Shown: positions 34,288 through 42,793 of the stretch, piece by piece
How positions within the stretch are numbered: the first letter of the stretch is position 1
Layout: the number at the start of each line of letters is the position of its first letter
NCBI GenBank assembly: GCA_022360315.1
Contig: JAKSDA010000397.1
Coordinates: 62,001 to 126,000 of the forward strand
Length of the DNA: 64,000 bases
From: Pseudomonadota bacterium
Lineage (GTDB): Bacteria > Myxococcota_A > Polyangia > Haliangiales > Haliangiaceae
Reading direction: 5' to 3'
The notes under the pieces: generated by a model
What the model was told of the DNA's origin: nothing
Databases searched by the model: none
Seen by the model: the letters and a program-made list of their open reading frames with translations, nothing else
Program-made: the position numbers and the translations under genes

Positions 34288-34706
34288 AGGCGCCAGAACA
34301 GGGCAGCGACGAAGTACTTCTCACCCGGCTGCGCGACCTCTCACTGGTCGATCTCGACGCGCTTTTGGCCGGCACTGCGGGCACGCAGTACGCCGAGCTG
34401 TTGACCTCGTACGCCGACGACCTGTGCGACGCTCTTCGCACGGCCCGCGAGCGAGCCCGGGATCTCATCGAGACCGCGGTCCGAGGACCCGATCCCATGG
34501 GACTGCTCGACGCGCCGTATCAAACCCGCGCTCGCAACGGCGGCCGGGAAGCTGCCCAGCGAGTGGCCGAACGCCTTGCTGCGCGCGCATCGGCATGCCG
34601 ATCGCTGGCTCGCATCGACGATCTCGCCAGTCAGCTATACCCCCGACTGGTCGAAGCCGATCGCCGCCTGGCCTCATTGGGGACCCAATCGCAACGTGTG
34701 CCGTGA
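34284..34706 (+). CDS. Uncharacterised helical protein coupled to pspA
   Basis: This 140-residue protein overlaps the end of pspA by 4 bases (ATGA). It has no signal peptide or membrane segment and is predicted to be helical (LLTRLRDLSLVDLDALLAG, AELLTSYADDLCDALRTARE). No family is recognised. Tight coupling suggests that it works with PspA, perhaps as a regulator or assembly partner, but nothing in the sequence proves this. Confidence 0.65.
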   Translation: MKAPEQGSDEVLLTRLRDLSLVDLDALLAGTAGTQYAELLTSYADDLCDALRTARERARDLIETAVRGPDPMGLLDAPYQTRARNGGREAAQRVAERLAARASACRSLARIDDLASQLYPRLVEADRRLASLGTQSQRVP

Positions 34707-34867
34707 AATCTGTCACGCGGCCGTCCAAACGGCTGAGCTACTCGGATATAGTGCGACAGGTCGGGTGATGACTCAGCGCCCGGATTACTCATCACGGCAC
34801 CGTGGCGAGGCTACAACTGCCGCGGAAGATCTGGCAAACGACCAACGCTGCGCGCTGCAGGCGTATC

Positions 34868-35503
34868 ATGATCATGTCGAGGAACGGCGAGGACGTATGG
34901 GTTTCGGCAGATGCAAGTGCAGCAGGTGTCGTGGTGAATGATCCGGACGATGTCGTCGCCCGTGCCAGGCACGGAGATCGAGCTGCCTTTGGTATGCTCG
35001 TGCGCAAGTATCGGCGACGGGTGTTTGCAACTGCTCTGCACATCACCGGAAATCTCCACGACGCCGACGATGTGGCCCAGGAGGCGTTTATTCGGGCCTA
35101 TCGCAGCCTGGCCAGCTTCGAGGGCCGGTCCGAGGTATTCACCTGGTTGTACCGCATCACGGTCAACACGGCCCTGAACCATTTGCGCAGCAAAAAGCGC
35201 AGAGTCGCCCAGGCCAGCGCTGACGCGGTCGGCCACGACGCCTCGCCCGACCAACCGGCCACAGAGCACAACCCGGGCGAACAACTCGAAATCGACGAAC
35301 GCTGCCGGCAGGTGCTGGCCGCTGTGTGCCAACTTTCTGCGAGCTTGCGCATCACTCTTGTGCTCGCCGTGGTCGAGGGTCAATCGTATCGACAGATAGC
35401 CGAGATTCTGGATATTCCCGAGGGCACCGTGGCATGGCGCGTCAACGAGGCCCGCAAGCAACTCACAGCCCGACTCGCTGCAGATGATTCGGAGTCATCG
35501 TAA
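34868..35503 (+). CDS. ECF-type RNA polymerase sigma factor
   Basis: This is a sigma-70 family factor of the extracytoplasmic-function type, about 211 residues from ATG 34868. Region 2 is at residues 25-95 (FGMLVRKYRRRVFATALHIT, then DVAQEAFIRAYRSLASFEGR and FTWLYRITVNTALNHLR). Region 4 lies near the C-terminus (GQSYRQIAEILDIPEGTVAW). The start is uncertain: ATG 34802, 34868, 34874 and GTG near 34931 are all in frame, the last with AGGTG before it, and a divergent extension precedes the conserved part. The AgmX-like membrane protein begins 29 bases downstream and may act as its anti-sigma factor or sensor. Confidence 0.9.
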   Translation: MIMSRNGEDVWVSADASAAGVVVNDPDDVVARARHGDRAAFGMLVRKYRRRVFATALHITGNLHDADDVAQEAFIRAYRSLASFEGRSEVFTWLYRITVNTALNHLRSKKRRVAQASADAVGHDASPDQPATEHNPGEQLEIDERCRQVLAAVCQLSASLRITLVLAVVEGQSYRQIAEILDIPEGTVAWRVNEARKQLTARLAADDSESS

Positions 35504-35532
35504 ACTCGAATGAAACTGGCCGGAGGCAGACC

Positions 35533-36555
35533 GTGAGCAACCACGATCCACAAGATGTCGACGACGAAATTCGCACCGCGTTTGCCGCCCTCGACGCAGC
35601 CCTGCCTCGAGACCGTGGCGATGATTTTCAAGACCGGCTCGATAACCGGCTCGCAGCCATCGACCGAGAGGCAGCCGAACAAACCGGGGACGCGGGGCCG
35701 AGTTCGACCGCCCCGCCGCATACTCCGCGACCGGGCGACGCGGTGGGCGAGTCGGCGCAGATCGAGCAGGTTCTGAGCCGCGAAAAAAATGCCCTGGCGA
35801 CCGTGTCGGGCCCATTCGGACACCGGGACGAGGGCGAGCAATCGGACCTGCACGACATTCGCGCATTGGCAAAGTCGGCCAAGATGCGCATCTCCCAGGA
35901 GAGGACTGCGCAGACCAGCGCCGAAGAATTGCTGTGGGCACCGCCCTCTGCCACCCTGCCTGCAGTGGCGTTACCGAAACCGAATCCCAGCTCAGTGCGG
36001 ACCTCGTCTGACCACGCGGAGCGCAATCGCGAAGATCCGGCCGGTGCAGAGGAGGACGGCGCCGGATTGCCCGCGTGGCTATACGCTGCGGTCGCCGCAG
36101 TTGCCGCAGTCGCTGTGCTCTTATTCGTCGTCCGCGGCGGAGCCAGTGGTACCCAGCGATCGGTGAAACTCGATGCGATGATCTCGGATCCGACTCCGTC
36201 TCCACCGCCAATGCCAAATGGACACTTTGATCACGGCTCCGGCGATTTGCCGAAAGTATCCGCAGATATGGACAACACGAGCAACCTCGACCCGACGAGA
36301 GAAAAATGGCGCGAGGCGATGGCCGGTCTCGACGGTCCGATCCGAGAGTGTTATGAAAAACACGGACAGCTCGGCAAAGTAGAGACTCGCGTCCGCGTTG
36401 CGCCGAGTGGACAGGTCATCTCGGTCGACGTGGTCGGCCAATTCAGAGCCACCCCAACTGGCAAATGTGTCGCCAAAGCAGTCGAATCGGCCAAAATGCC
36501 AGCGTTTGATGGCCCGACCCAGACCGTCGAGCACGACTTTATCTTGGCCAGGTGA
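35533..36555 (+). CDS. AgmX/PglI-domain membrane protein, possible anti-sigma partner
   Basis: The 340-residue protein starts at GTG 35533 with GGAGG 6 bases upstream. The cytoplasmic N-terminal part (1-175) is acidic and low in complexity, with a helical start (DDEIRTAFAALDAALPRDRG) of the kind found in anti-sigma proteins. One TM helix covers residues 181-200 (AWLYAAVAAVAAVAVLLFVV). The C-terminal periplasmic domain (about 250-340) matches the AgmX/PglI C-terminal domain of myxobacterial gliding and adventurous-motility proteins: IRECYEKHGQLGKVETRVRV, then GQFRATPTGKCV and AKMPAFDGP. It follows the ECF sigma gene in the same operon. Its role as anti-sigma factor is inference from position and topology. 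Confidence 0.8.
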   Translation: MSNHDPQDVDDEIRTAFAALDAALPRDRGDDFQDRLDNRLAAIDREAAEQTGDAGPSSTAPPHTPRPGDAVGESAQIEQVLSREKNALATVSGPFGHRDEGEQSDLHDIRALAKSAKMRISQERTAQTSAEELLWAPPSATLPAVALPKPNPSSVRTSSDHAERNREDPAGAEEDGAGLPAWLYAAVAAVAAVAVLLFVVRGGASGTQRSVKLDAMISDPTPSPPPMPNGHFDHGSGDLPKVSADMDNTSNLDPTREKWREAMAGLDGPIRECYEKHGQLGKVETRVRVAPSGQVISVDVVGQFRATPTGKCVAKAVESAKMPAFDGPTQTVEHDFILAR

Positions 36556-36608
36556 TGTCGAGCGGTTTGTCCGCCCTCATCGGCGGTTTATTCGCTCTGT
36601 GGTAGCAG

Positions 36609-37202
36609 TCATTCGGCCCGATTGTGGGTCGCATGGGCCAGTGAGCGGCGCAGTGATGCCTTGCTCCTCTCGGCCACCACGACCCAGCTGGCCAGGGCGA
36701 TGATCACGAGCAAGAGCAATGCTCCGACGACCTGGAGCAGACGCCTCGAATTCGCCGCCACGCGAAACGGCCCCACGTCGGCCAGGTCATCCTGCTCGTC
36801 ATCCTGCTCAACCCCGGTCCGCGCGTCCTGCCCCGGCTGTGAGGCGCGGCTCACAACGACTGTGATCGCGTCCCGGTCGAGATCGCGCAGCGAGGCTGCC
36901 ACAATGCGAACAATGGCCTCGCGAGTTGCCTGCGTTTCCGCCTGCGCATCGATCGCCGCCACCACCGAGGCGGTTGATCGCCGACCGCGATCGCCAGCCG
37001 GGCCGTGGGAATACGGCGAGCTGGCCGCCACATCGAGCATCACGCTGACCCGCTCGACGCTGTGCAGTACGCCGATGTGCTCGGCCAGCCGGTGCGACAA
37101 CGTGTCCAGCCTGTGCGCGTGCTCCCTTTCGGGCGTGAGTACGAGTGGCTCGGTCACGCACCCGAGCGCGGCCAAAAAGGCCGGCAACACCGCGCCGGGC
37201 AT
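36609..37202 (-). CDS. YscJ/FliF-like ring lipoprotein, orphan
   Basis: The likely start is ATG 37202, giving MPGAVLPAFLAALGC with a lipobox at Cys15; an in-frame upstream start at 37271 would bury this signal. The central region (LDTLSHRLAEHIGVLHSVER, STASVVAAIDAQAE and AASLRDLDRDAITVVVSR) follows the ring-building motif of the SctJ/YscJ/FliF family, including the A-S-V-x-x-x-x-D pattern and the D-x-x-x-I-x-V-V strand. A single TM helix near the end (LLQVVGALLLLVIIALASWV) matches the C-terminal anchor of SctJ. These proteins form the inner-membrane ring of type III secretion and flagellar basal bodies. No other such gene is in the window, so it is an orphan or the edge of a scattered system. 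A weak ribosome-binding site leaves the start open. Confidence 0.55.
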   Translation of the reverse strand: MPGAVLPAFLAALGCVTEPLVLTPEREHAHRLDTLSHRLAEHIGVLHSVERVSVMLDVAASSPYSHGPAGDRGRRSTASVVAAIDAQAETQATREAIVRIVAASLRDLDRDAITVVVSRASQPGQDARTGVEQDDEQDDLADVGPFRVAANSRRLLQVVGALLLLVIIALASWVVVAERSKASLRRSLAHATHNRAE

Positions 37203-37316
37203 GCTGACGTCGGCCCGCGGCACGACGCGATTGCGATTCGAATTTCGAGCTTCAGCTCGTCTGGCTGACATCGCCTGATAGGATGCGCCCAGTCACTCGC
37301 GGAGCACAATGCCGTC

Positions 37317-38495
37317 ATGTCCATCGTCGACAGCCTTCGTCTCGTCGGATCGCCCGAGACCAATCGGGTGATGAAAGGCGAACTGATCCGGCTGGCCGGA
37401 CGAGGACTGGGTCGCCGGCCCGCACAGCCCGACCGAGCGGGCAGCGGAGCTCTGATCTATCCCTTCGACGCCGAGCTGGCCTATCTCGCCGTTCGCTACC
37501 ACCGCACCGCGACCCGCGTCCTGTGGGATCTCTACACCAGCCGCGCCGGTCGCCTGGAGCCGCTCTATGACGAACTGCACAGGGACGTGCGCAACGACGG
37601 ACGGGCATGGTTGTGGAACCGAGCCGCGATTTCGGTGCAAGCGCGCAACGTCGGCGCATTCCCGGCCGGTAGCCGCCAGATCGTCGGCACGGTCAAAAAC
37701 GCCATTCTCGATGGTGCAAGAGCCCATTCGATCGAACTGAGAGTCGATCCCCACAATCCCGACATCGAGCTCGTCGTGCGCATGCACGACGACGCGCTCA
37801 CCGTGTCGATCGATCTGGCCGGAGCGTCGCTGAGCCGGCGGGGATATCGCATCGAGGGCGGCAGAGCGCCGCTTCGCGAACACCTCGCCGCGGTTCTGTG
37901 CATGCTCGCCCGCCACGATCCGCGCCGTGAGCTTGTGCTCGACCCCATGTGCGGCTCTGGCACCATCTGCATCGAGGCGGCATTGATGGCGCGCGGCGCA
38001 CCGCTGTGGCCAGCTGGCAGAGCACCGGCCATGCTGCGCATGCCACTGTTTCACCATCTCGCCGGGGATGCGGGCCACTCCGGCCCACTCTTCGCGGATA
38101 CCGAGCCGCTGGTAATCGGCAACGATATCGACTCAGGCGCATGTCGCAACGCTCGCGACAATGCGGCATCGGCTGGATTGACCGGCGCGATCTCCTGGCA
38201 GGTTGGCCATTTTCGCGATCTGTCCCGGGACCGGATCGCCCGTCTGGTCCGAGCTGAAAAACTGCAGAATGGACTCATTCTGTGTAATCCGCCCTACGGG
38301 CAACGACTCGGAGACAAGCAGCTGGGCCCGCTCTACCGCGATCTGAGTCGCTGGTGTGGCCAATTTCGTGGCTGGCGCGCAGCATTTTTGATCGGCAATC
38401 CAGCCTGGGATCAATGGTTCGGCCGCCGCGTGCGTATCCGGAAAACGCTTCGAAACGGCCCAATACGCGTCAATTTCTGCCTTTACGATCTTTGA
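37317..38495 (+). CDS. RlmL-type N6/N2 nucleic-acid methyltransferase
   Basis: The 392-residue product is a Rossmann-fold SAM-dependent methyltransferase of the THUMP/RlmL-TrmN group. The N-terminal part (about 1-160) resembles a substrate-binding THUMP-like region (IVGTVKNAILDGARAHSIEL). The catalytic part has the helical GGRAPLREHLAAVLC, motif I VLDPMCGSGTICIEAALMAR near residue 205 and motif IV LCNPPYGQRLGDK near 320. The N-P-P-Y motif marks amino-group methylation of a base in rRNA or tRNA. Proteins of this form usually modify G2445-like positions of 23S rRNA or G6 of tRNA; which one cannot be decided. A weak hairpin terminator follows. Confidence 0.85.
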   Translation: MSIVDSLRLVGSPETNRVMKGELIRLAGRGLGRRPAQPDRAGSGALIYPFDAELAYLAVRYHRTATRVLWDLYTSRAGRLEPLYDELHRDVRNDGRAWLWNRAAISVQARNVGAFPAGSRQIVGTVKNAILDGARAHSIELRVDPHNPDIELVVRMHDDALTVSIDLAGASLSRRGYRIEGGRAPLREHLAAVLCMLARHDPRRELVLDPMCGSGTICIEAALMARGAPLWPAGRAPAMLRMPLFHHLAGDAGHSGPLFADTEPLVIGNDIDSGACRNARDNAASAGLTGAISWQVGHFRDLSRDRIARLVRAEKLQNGLILCNPPYGQRLGDKQLGPLYRDLSRWCGQFRGWRAAFLIGNPAWDQWFGRRVRIRKTLRNGPIRVNFCLYDL

Positions 38496-38520
38496 GCGCT
38501 GGTCGCTCAGCGACCAACGC
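38496..38520 (+). terminator. Hairpin after methyltransferase gene
   Basis: TGGTCG (38500-38505) pairs with CGACCA (38511-38516) around CTCAG, with GCG/CGC extending the stem after one mismatch. It starts at the stop codon of the methyltransferase gene. There is no T-tract, so termination strength is doubtful. Confidence 0.4.
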
Positions 38521-38612
38521 GAGTGCCGGTGTACATGACCCGCCCGCAGAGTTCCTGTTATGACCAACGGATTGGTCGTATGCCTCACCCGCCCTAACCG
38601 GCTTGGAATGAG

Positions 38613-39008
38613 ATGGAAAAAGAGCTGGCCCAATCGATCGGTCAGGCAGCGCGCCAGGCCAGAAAGTCACTCGAACTCACGCAAGAAGATGCTGCCGAGC
38701 GCATCGGTGTGAGCGCCGAGTTCTACGCTCGTATCGAGCGAGGTCACGCGTTGCCGAGTGTGCCTACCTTTGCGCGTATCGTGGCTGCCCTTGGCGTAAG
38801 TGCCGATACCTTACTCGGGCTTCGCCCGGAACGCCCCGAGCGAAGAGGCGATGTCGTGCCAAACTGGACGGCTTCTCCACCCACGGATAGTCCGGAAGTT
38901 CGTCGTCTGGTACGCCGATTGCGCAGAGCATCGCCGGCGACGTTGCGCCTCGTGACCTTGCTGGTCAAAGAGCTCGAACGGCTCGGCGGTGGCACAAACG
39001 ACGAGTGA
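38613..39008 (+). CDS. XRE-family helix-turn-helix regulator
   Basis: The 131-residue protein has an N-terminal Cro/C1-type helix-turn-helix at about residues 6-66 (IGQAARQARKSLELTQEDAA, then IGVSAEFYARIERGHALPSV). The rest is basic and helical (EVRRLVRRLRRASPATLRLV), probably for dimerisation. Similar proteins occur as single DNA-binding regulators. It stands alone, followed by a repeat-bearing intergenic region. Target genes are unknown. Confidence 0.9.
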   Translation: MEKELAQSIGQAARQARKSLELTQEDAAERIGVSAEFYARIERGHALPSVPTFARIVAALGVSADTLLGLRPERPERRGDVVPNWTASPPTDSPEVRRLVRRLRRASPATLRLVTLLVKELERLGGGTNDE

Positions 39009-39501
39009 TCTCAGCTGGATCAGACCGCTAGATGCGGGCCGCCCGAATGTTGCTCGCCCGGTGCAGTGTGCGACCCTCGCGTCCGTCTGGCCGGACGATT
39101 CACCGCGGCATCGTCGCGAGGCAAAACAAAAACACATTGGTTGTCGATCAAACCAGACGTTGGGTTGCGAAGCCGACGGCCGGGCCGGCTACAGTCCGGC
39201 CGTCCGGGGCTTGCCCAAAGCACCCGGGGGGCTTGCCCAAAACATGATAGCCCGAACGAGAGCGGTCGGGCCGCGCACAGTCAAGTGGCATCCTGCCCGA
39301 CGCGATCGCAGGTACATCTGGCAACGGCCTGAGCCGCATGGGGCGGGCGTATTACTTTGCTGATCGGCGGTGAGGATGGGTTCCCGGCAGATACAACCGC
39401 AACAGAACTGTGTAATGATCCGGCTGGTCATGATGGGTTGGTGGCACGACCAATGATACACAGACCGAGATTTGCGTTACCATCCCGGTCTGGAGGATGA
39501 C
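39009..39501. other. Intergenic region with dispersed repeat
   Basis: Nearly 500 bases without a supported gene. Short overlapping ORFs on both strands have no conserved features. The middle part holds copy A of the dispersed repeat. The last 20 bases carry the ribosome-binding site GGAGG (39492-39496) for the radical SAM gene. Confidence 0.5.
39165..39305. repeat. Dispersed intergenic repeat, copy A
   Basis: This segment shares an ordered set of blocks with 42794-42913: TTGCGA, CGGCCG/GCCGGC, GGGGCTT, CCCAAAAC, GATAGCCCGA, AGCGGTCGGGCCGCGCAC, GTCA and GTGG-ATCC. Copy A has an extra GGGGCTTGCCCAA unit. The GC-rich dyads suggest a folded RNA or DNA element. No ORF or transposase is associated. 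Confidence 0.75.
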
Positions 39502-40593
39502 GTGCCGAAGAGCAGAGCCAACCCACAGGCCGACTACATAGGTCGTTACTGGTCCAAGACCGACGACGGGCGCATTCTTTGCGAGCTGTGCCCACGCGGC
39601 TGCAAACTGCGCGAGGGTCAGCGTGCATTCTGCTTTGTCCGGCAGAATACCGACGGCAACATGGTGTTGAACACCTACGGCCGCTCGTCGGGTTTTTGCA
39701 TCGATCCCATCGAGAAAAAACCGCTCAATCATTTCTACCCCGGCACACCGGTACTTTCATTTGGTACTGCCGGGTGCAATCTGGGCTGCAAATTCTGTCA
39801 GAACTGGAACATTTCCAAGGCCCGGGAATGGGATCGCCTGGCCGATCAAGCCGGCCCATACGACATTGCATCGGCTGCGTATGAGCACGGCTGTAAGAGT
39901 GTGGCCTTTACCTACAATGACCCAGTCATTTTTGCCGAGTATGCCATCGACGTGGCCCGGGCTTGCCGTGAGCGGGGCATCAAAACCGTGGCAGTAACGG
40001 CGGGATATATCACCGACCAGGCCCGGCCCGAGTTTTTCGCCGCCATGGACGCCGCCAATGTCGATCTCAAGGCGTTTTCCGAGGACTTCTACCGCAAGAT
40101 CACGTTCTCTCACATCAAACCGGTATTGGATACACTGCGCTATCTGCGAGAGGAGACCGACGTTTGGTTTGAAGTGACCACGCTTTTGATCCCGGGCAAG
40201 AATGATTTACCTGCCGAGATCGACAGCCAATGCGAGTGGTTTGTAAACAATCTCGGTCCGGAAGTTCCCCTCCACTTCACTGCGTTTCATCCCGATTTTA
40301 AGATGACGGATGTGCCGGCCACGCCGTCGGACACGCTGCGCCGCGCTCGACAGCAAGCCATGGCTCACGGCATCAAGCACGTCTACACTGGCAATGTACA
40401 CGATATCGACGGGCAGAGCACATATTGTGCGGGCTGCGGCGAGTTGCTCATCGAACGTGATTGGTACTCGCTGGGCAGCTATCGCGTCACCCCCGAGGGG
40501 GACTGCCCTGACTGTGGTCACCGCCTGGCTGGCCGATTCGAGGTGCACAAGGGAACCTGGGGTGGACGGCGTCTGCCCATCATGGTCTCCTGA
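39502..40593 (+). CDS. amrS: AmmeMemoRadiSam-type radical SAM enzyme (AmrS-like)
   Basis: The 363-residue enzyme starts at GTG 39502, which has GGAGG 5 bases upstream; the in-frame start at 39472 lacks one. The N-terminal Cys motif GRILCELCPRGCKLREGQ is followed by the radical SAM cluster motif CNLGCKFCQNW, which binds the 4Fe-4S centre and S-adenosylmethionine. The sequence FTYNDPVIFAEYAIDVARAC is typical of this PflA-like group. The C-terminus has two more Cys pairs (YCAGCGELL and CPDCGHRL), a rubredoxin-like metal site. AmrS normally occurs with AmmeMemo (AmrB/AMMECR1) proteins; these partners are not adjacent here. The true substrate is unknown. Confidence 0.87.
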   Translation: MPKSRANPQADYIGRYWSKTDDGRILCELCPRGCKLREGQRAFCFVRQNTDGNMVLNTYGRSSGFCIDPIEKKPLNHFYPGTPVLSFGTAGCNLGCKFCQNWNISKAREWDRLADQAGPYDIASAAYEHGCKSVAFTYNDPVIFAEYAIDVARACRERGIKTVAVTAGYITDQARPEFFAAMDAANVDLKAFSEDFYRKITFSHIKPVLDTLRYLREETDVWFEVTTLLIPGKNDLPAEIDSQCEWFVNNLGPEVPLHFTAFHPDFKMTDVPATPSDTLRRARQQAMAHGIKHVYTGNVHDIDGQSTYCAGCGELLIERDWYSLGSYRVTPEGDCPDCGHRLAGRFEVHKGTWGGRRLPIMVS

Positions 40594-40993
40594 TCGAGAC
40601 CTCGCAGACCCGCAAGGAGACCCAACCGCCGGCTGCCCAAGAAGATCGGGTAACGCCCGGGCCCGCACACCGCAGACCTAGTGCAGTATGGTGGGCGCTC
40701 GTGGTAGCAGCGCTGCCATGATCCGCGATGGTCGAGCGCTTTCGCGATCACCCGCCTCACCGTGAGCGGCCAGAGTCGCTTGTTTCAATATCCATGATCC
40801 CGGTATCCATGATCCCGATGTCCACTATCTCGATATCCATTCCCACATCACGAATTATCCATTCCAACATCACGAATTTGATACCGATAAATAGTATATG
40901 GTTTATTCATTTCTACATCGATAATTCTCATACCAACTAGCCCATACTAAATAAAGACTCTTGACTACTCACAATACTTGTGAAAGGCAACGT
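40594..40993. other. Intergenic region, AT-rich, before TolC-like gene
   Basis: Four hundred bases with no supported gene. The second half is AT-rich for this genome (ATAAATAGTATATGGTTTAT around 40888) and probably contains the promoter of the TolC-like gene; TTGATA with a TAGTAT-like element is a candidate, with low confidence. It also holds the short degenerate repeats listed separately. Confidence 0.4.
40789..40877. repeat. Degenerate 15-bp and 22-bp direct repeats
   Basis: Three 15-bp units of the TATCCATGATCCCGR type lie at 40789-40833. Two 22-bp units beginning TATCCATTCC and ending ACATCACGAAT lie at 40834-40877. All five begin with TATCCA or TGTCCA. The role is unknown: binding sites for a regulator of the following gene or a mutational expansion. 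Confidence 0.7.
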
Positions 40994-42448
40994 ATGGCGC
41001 CATCCGATCGGGGATTTCACTGTTTCAGGAGCCCGCTGCAGGCACTGGGTTGGGCCGGGCTGGCAGCTATCATTTTCCTCTTTACCAGTGTCGGTCACGC
41101 CCAGCCGTCGCCGCCCTCTTCTCCACCTTCACCGGGTGGTGACAGCGACGAAAAGAGGCAGGCCAGGGCAGCTGCCCGGCGGGTCGATTTGCCGGCCCTG
41201 ATACGGCTGGCCATCAACGGGCCTCGGGCGAGGATGGCGCGCCACCAAACCCGCGCAGCCGATGCTCGCATCGACGAGGTTACCGGCGCCGCGTATCCCA
41301 AGCTCACCATGACCGTGCACGCGAGTCCCAGCCCGGACATCGCCTGCGCCAATACCGATTGCACGCGGACCGATCCCGCGGACGGCTTGACCGGTTTTGG
41401 CGGAATCGCGGCAGGAGCCAAGATCACCGCTCTACAGCCGCTTCTCGGCTTTGGCCGCACGGGTCCGATCACCCGCGCAGTCCGCGCGGCGGCCCGGGCA
41501 AGTGCGTTTCTGGAGGATGCCGTTGCTGGCGATCTGGCGGTCGATGCCGCTCGGGCGTACTACGGCTTAAAGCTGGCCCGCGAGCTGGCCTGGATGCTCG
41601 ACGGCGGCCTGGCCGACATCGACAAGGCCCTCGAGACCATCCAGCATCTCATCGATGAAGGCAGCGGCGAAGCCACACTGCAAGATCGCCTGCGGGTAGC
41701 CACCCTGCGGGCCGAAGTCGAAGCTCGCCTGACCGAAGCCAAAGAGGCCGAGGCCATCACACTGGCCGGGGTGCGTGCATTGGCCGGTCACGCTTCACTC
41801 GATATCGACGACCAGCCGATCGCGCCGGACGAGTTGACCTTGCAACCGGTCGAGGTTTACCTGTCTCGGACCCGATCCGCACGTCCGGAGCTCAAAGCAG
41901 CCCGCGCCGGTGCCGAGGCAGCTCGTGCCAAGTACAAATTCGAAGCGGCCCAGTTTCGACCCATCCTGTTTTTGGTCGCCGAATACGAGCTCAACCGCGC
42001 CAGCGGCATCGACGATCCGCCCACCCTCTTTGCCGCTGATCGCTACAACTACCACTCATTCCAGGCCGGGCTCATGCTGCGCTGGCACATCGATTGGTTT
42101 GCCCAGCGCGCCCGTGTCACCGGTGCTCGCGCTCAGGCTGACCAGGCCGATGCCCTGGTCCAGCTCGCCCACACCGGTGCGCAATTCGAGGTACGCCGGG
42201 CCCATGCCCAGGCAAGCCTCGCTCGAGCTCGCATGGAAGCGGCCAAGAAGGGCGAAAAAAGCGCCCGGAGCTGGGTCGCTTCGGTACTGCAAGCCAGTGC
42301 ACTGGGCACCGTCGAATCCAAAGAACTCGCCGACGCCCTGGTCGCTTACTTCACCCTGCGCTCGCGCTACGTGACCAGCGTTTTCGAGTGGAACCTGGCT
42401 ACTGTGCGATTGCGTCGCGCAGTTGGTGGATTCGCCGCCGCGAACTAG
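40994..42448 (+). CDS. TolC-family outer-membrane efflux protein
   Basis: The 484-residue product starts at ATG 40994 with GAAAGG upstream; a TTG at 40961 is also in frame. The N-terminal signal (ALGWAGLAAIIFLFTSVGHA, cleavage before QPSPP) is followed by a Pro/Ser stretch. Two helical-hairpin halves of the OEP fold follow, with long coiled coils (DVDAARAYYGLKLAREL-like and AGAEAARAKYKFEAAQFRPI) and beta-strand segments. TolC-like proteins form the outer-membrane tunnel of tripartite exporters. No pump is adjacent; the RND operon at 943-8794 in the same window has no own channel, so this could serve it (inference). Confidence 0.85.
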   Translation: MAPSDRGFHCFRSPLQALGWAGLAAIIFLFTSVGHAQPSPPSSPPSPGGDSDEKRQARAAARRVDLPALIRLAINGPRARMARHQTRAADARIDEVTGAAYPKLTMTVHASPSPDIACANTDCTRTDPADGLTGFGGIAAGAKITALQPLLGFGRTGPITRAVRAAARASAFLEDAVAGDLAVDAARAYYGLKLARELAWMLDGGLADIDKALETIQHLIDEGSGEATLQDRLRVATLRAEVEARLTEAKEAEAITLAGVRALAGHASLDIDDQPIAPDELTLQPVEVYLSRTRSARPELKAARAGAEAARAKYKFEAAQFRPILFLVAEYELNRASGIDDPPTLFAADRYNYHSFQAGLMLRWHIDWFAQRARVTGARAQADQADALVQLAHTGAQFEVRRAHAQASLARARMEAAKKGEKSARSWVASVLQASALGTVESKELADALVAYFTLRSRYVTSVFEWNLATVRLRRAVGGFAAAN

Positions 42449-42700
42449 TTTTAAACCGCTACAAAGGTCGTACCGGATTGAATCCGGAAGGCAAGGCTCG
42501 ACTCGGCCTCGCTGCGCATTCTGTTTGCTGGCGACGCACTGCAGCGCCACCGAGCTGATACAGTTCCGTGACACCAGGGTTGGCTTCCAGTGTCAGAAGC
42601 TCATTTTCTGCCTTATTGATCATACCGGTACGGTCGGCCGGGCGGGATAACTCGATGCACCAGGCCGCCAGCACCAACACTGCTACCATCTATCTATATC

Positions 42701-42738
42701 TATATCAGCCCACTCGCCCTATATCAGCCCACTCGCCC
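42701..42738. repeat. 19-bp direct repeat
   Basis: Two exact adjacent copies of TATATCAGCCCACTCGCCC at 42701-42719 and 42720-42738, just after an AT-rich stretch. The left side is preceded by TATCTATATC. Possibly a slippage product. Confidence 0.9.
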
Positions 42739-42793
42739 GTGTCTCATTCTTACACAGAAATGCATCAGCCGTGGCTCGAATATGGCGCTTCTG

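Noticed and set aside
40789..40877. CRISPR remnant
   Set aside because: Units are only 15 and 22 bp, adjoin directly and have no spacers or cas genes nearby.
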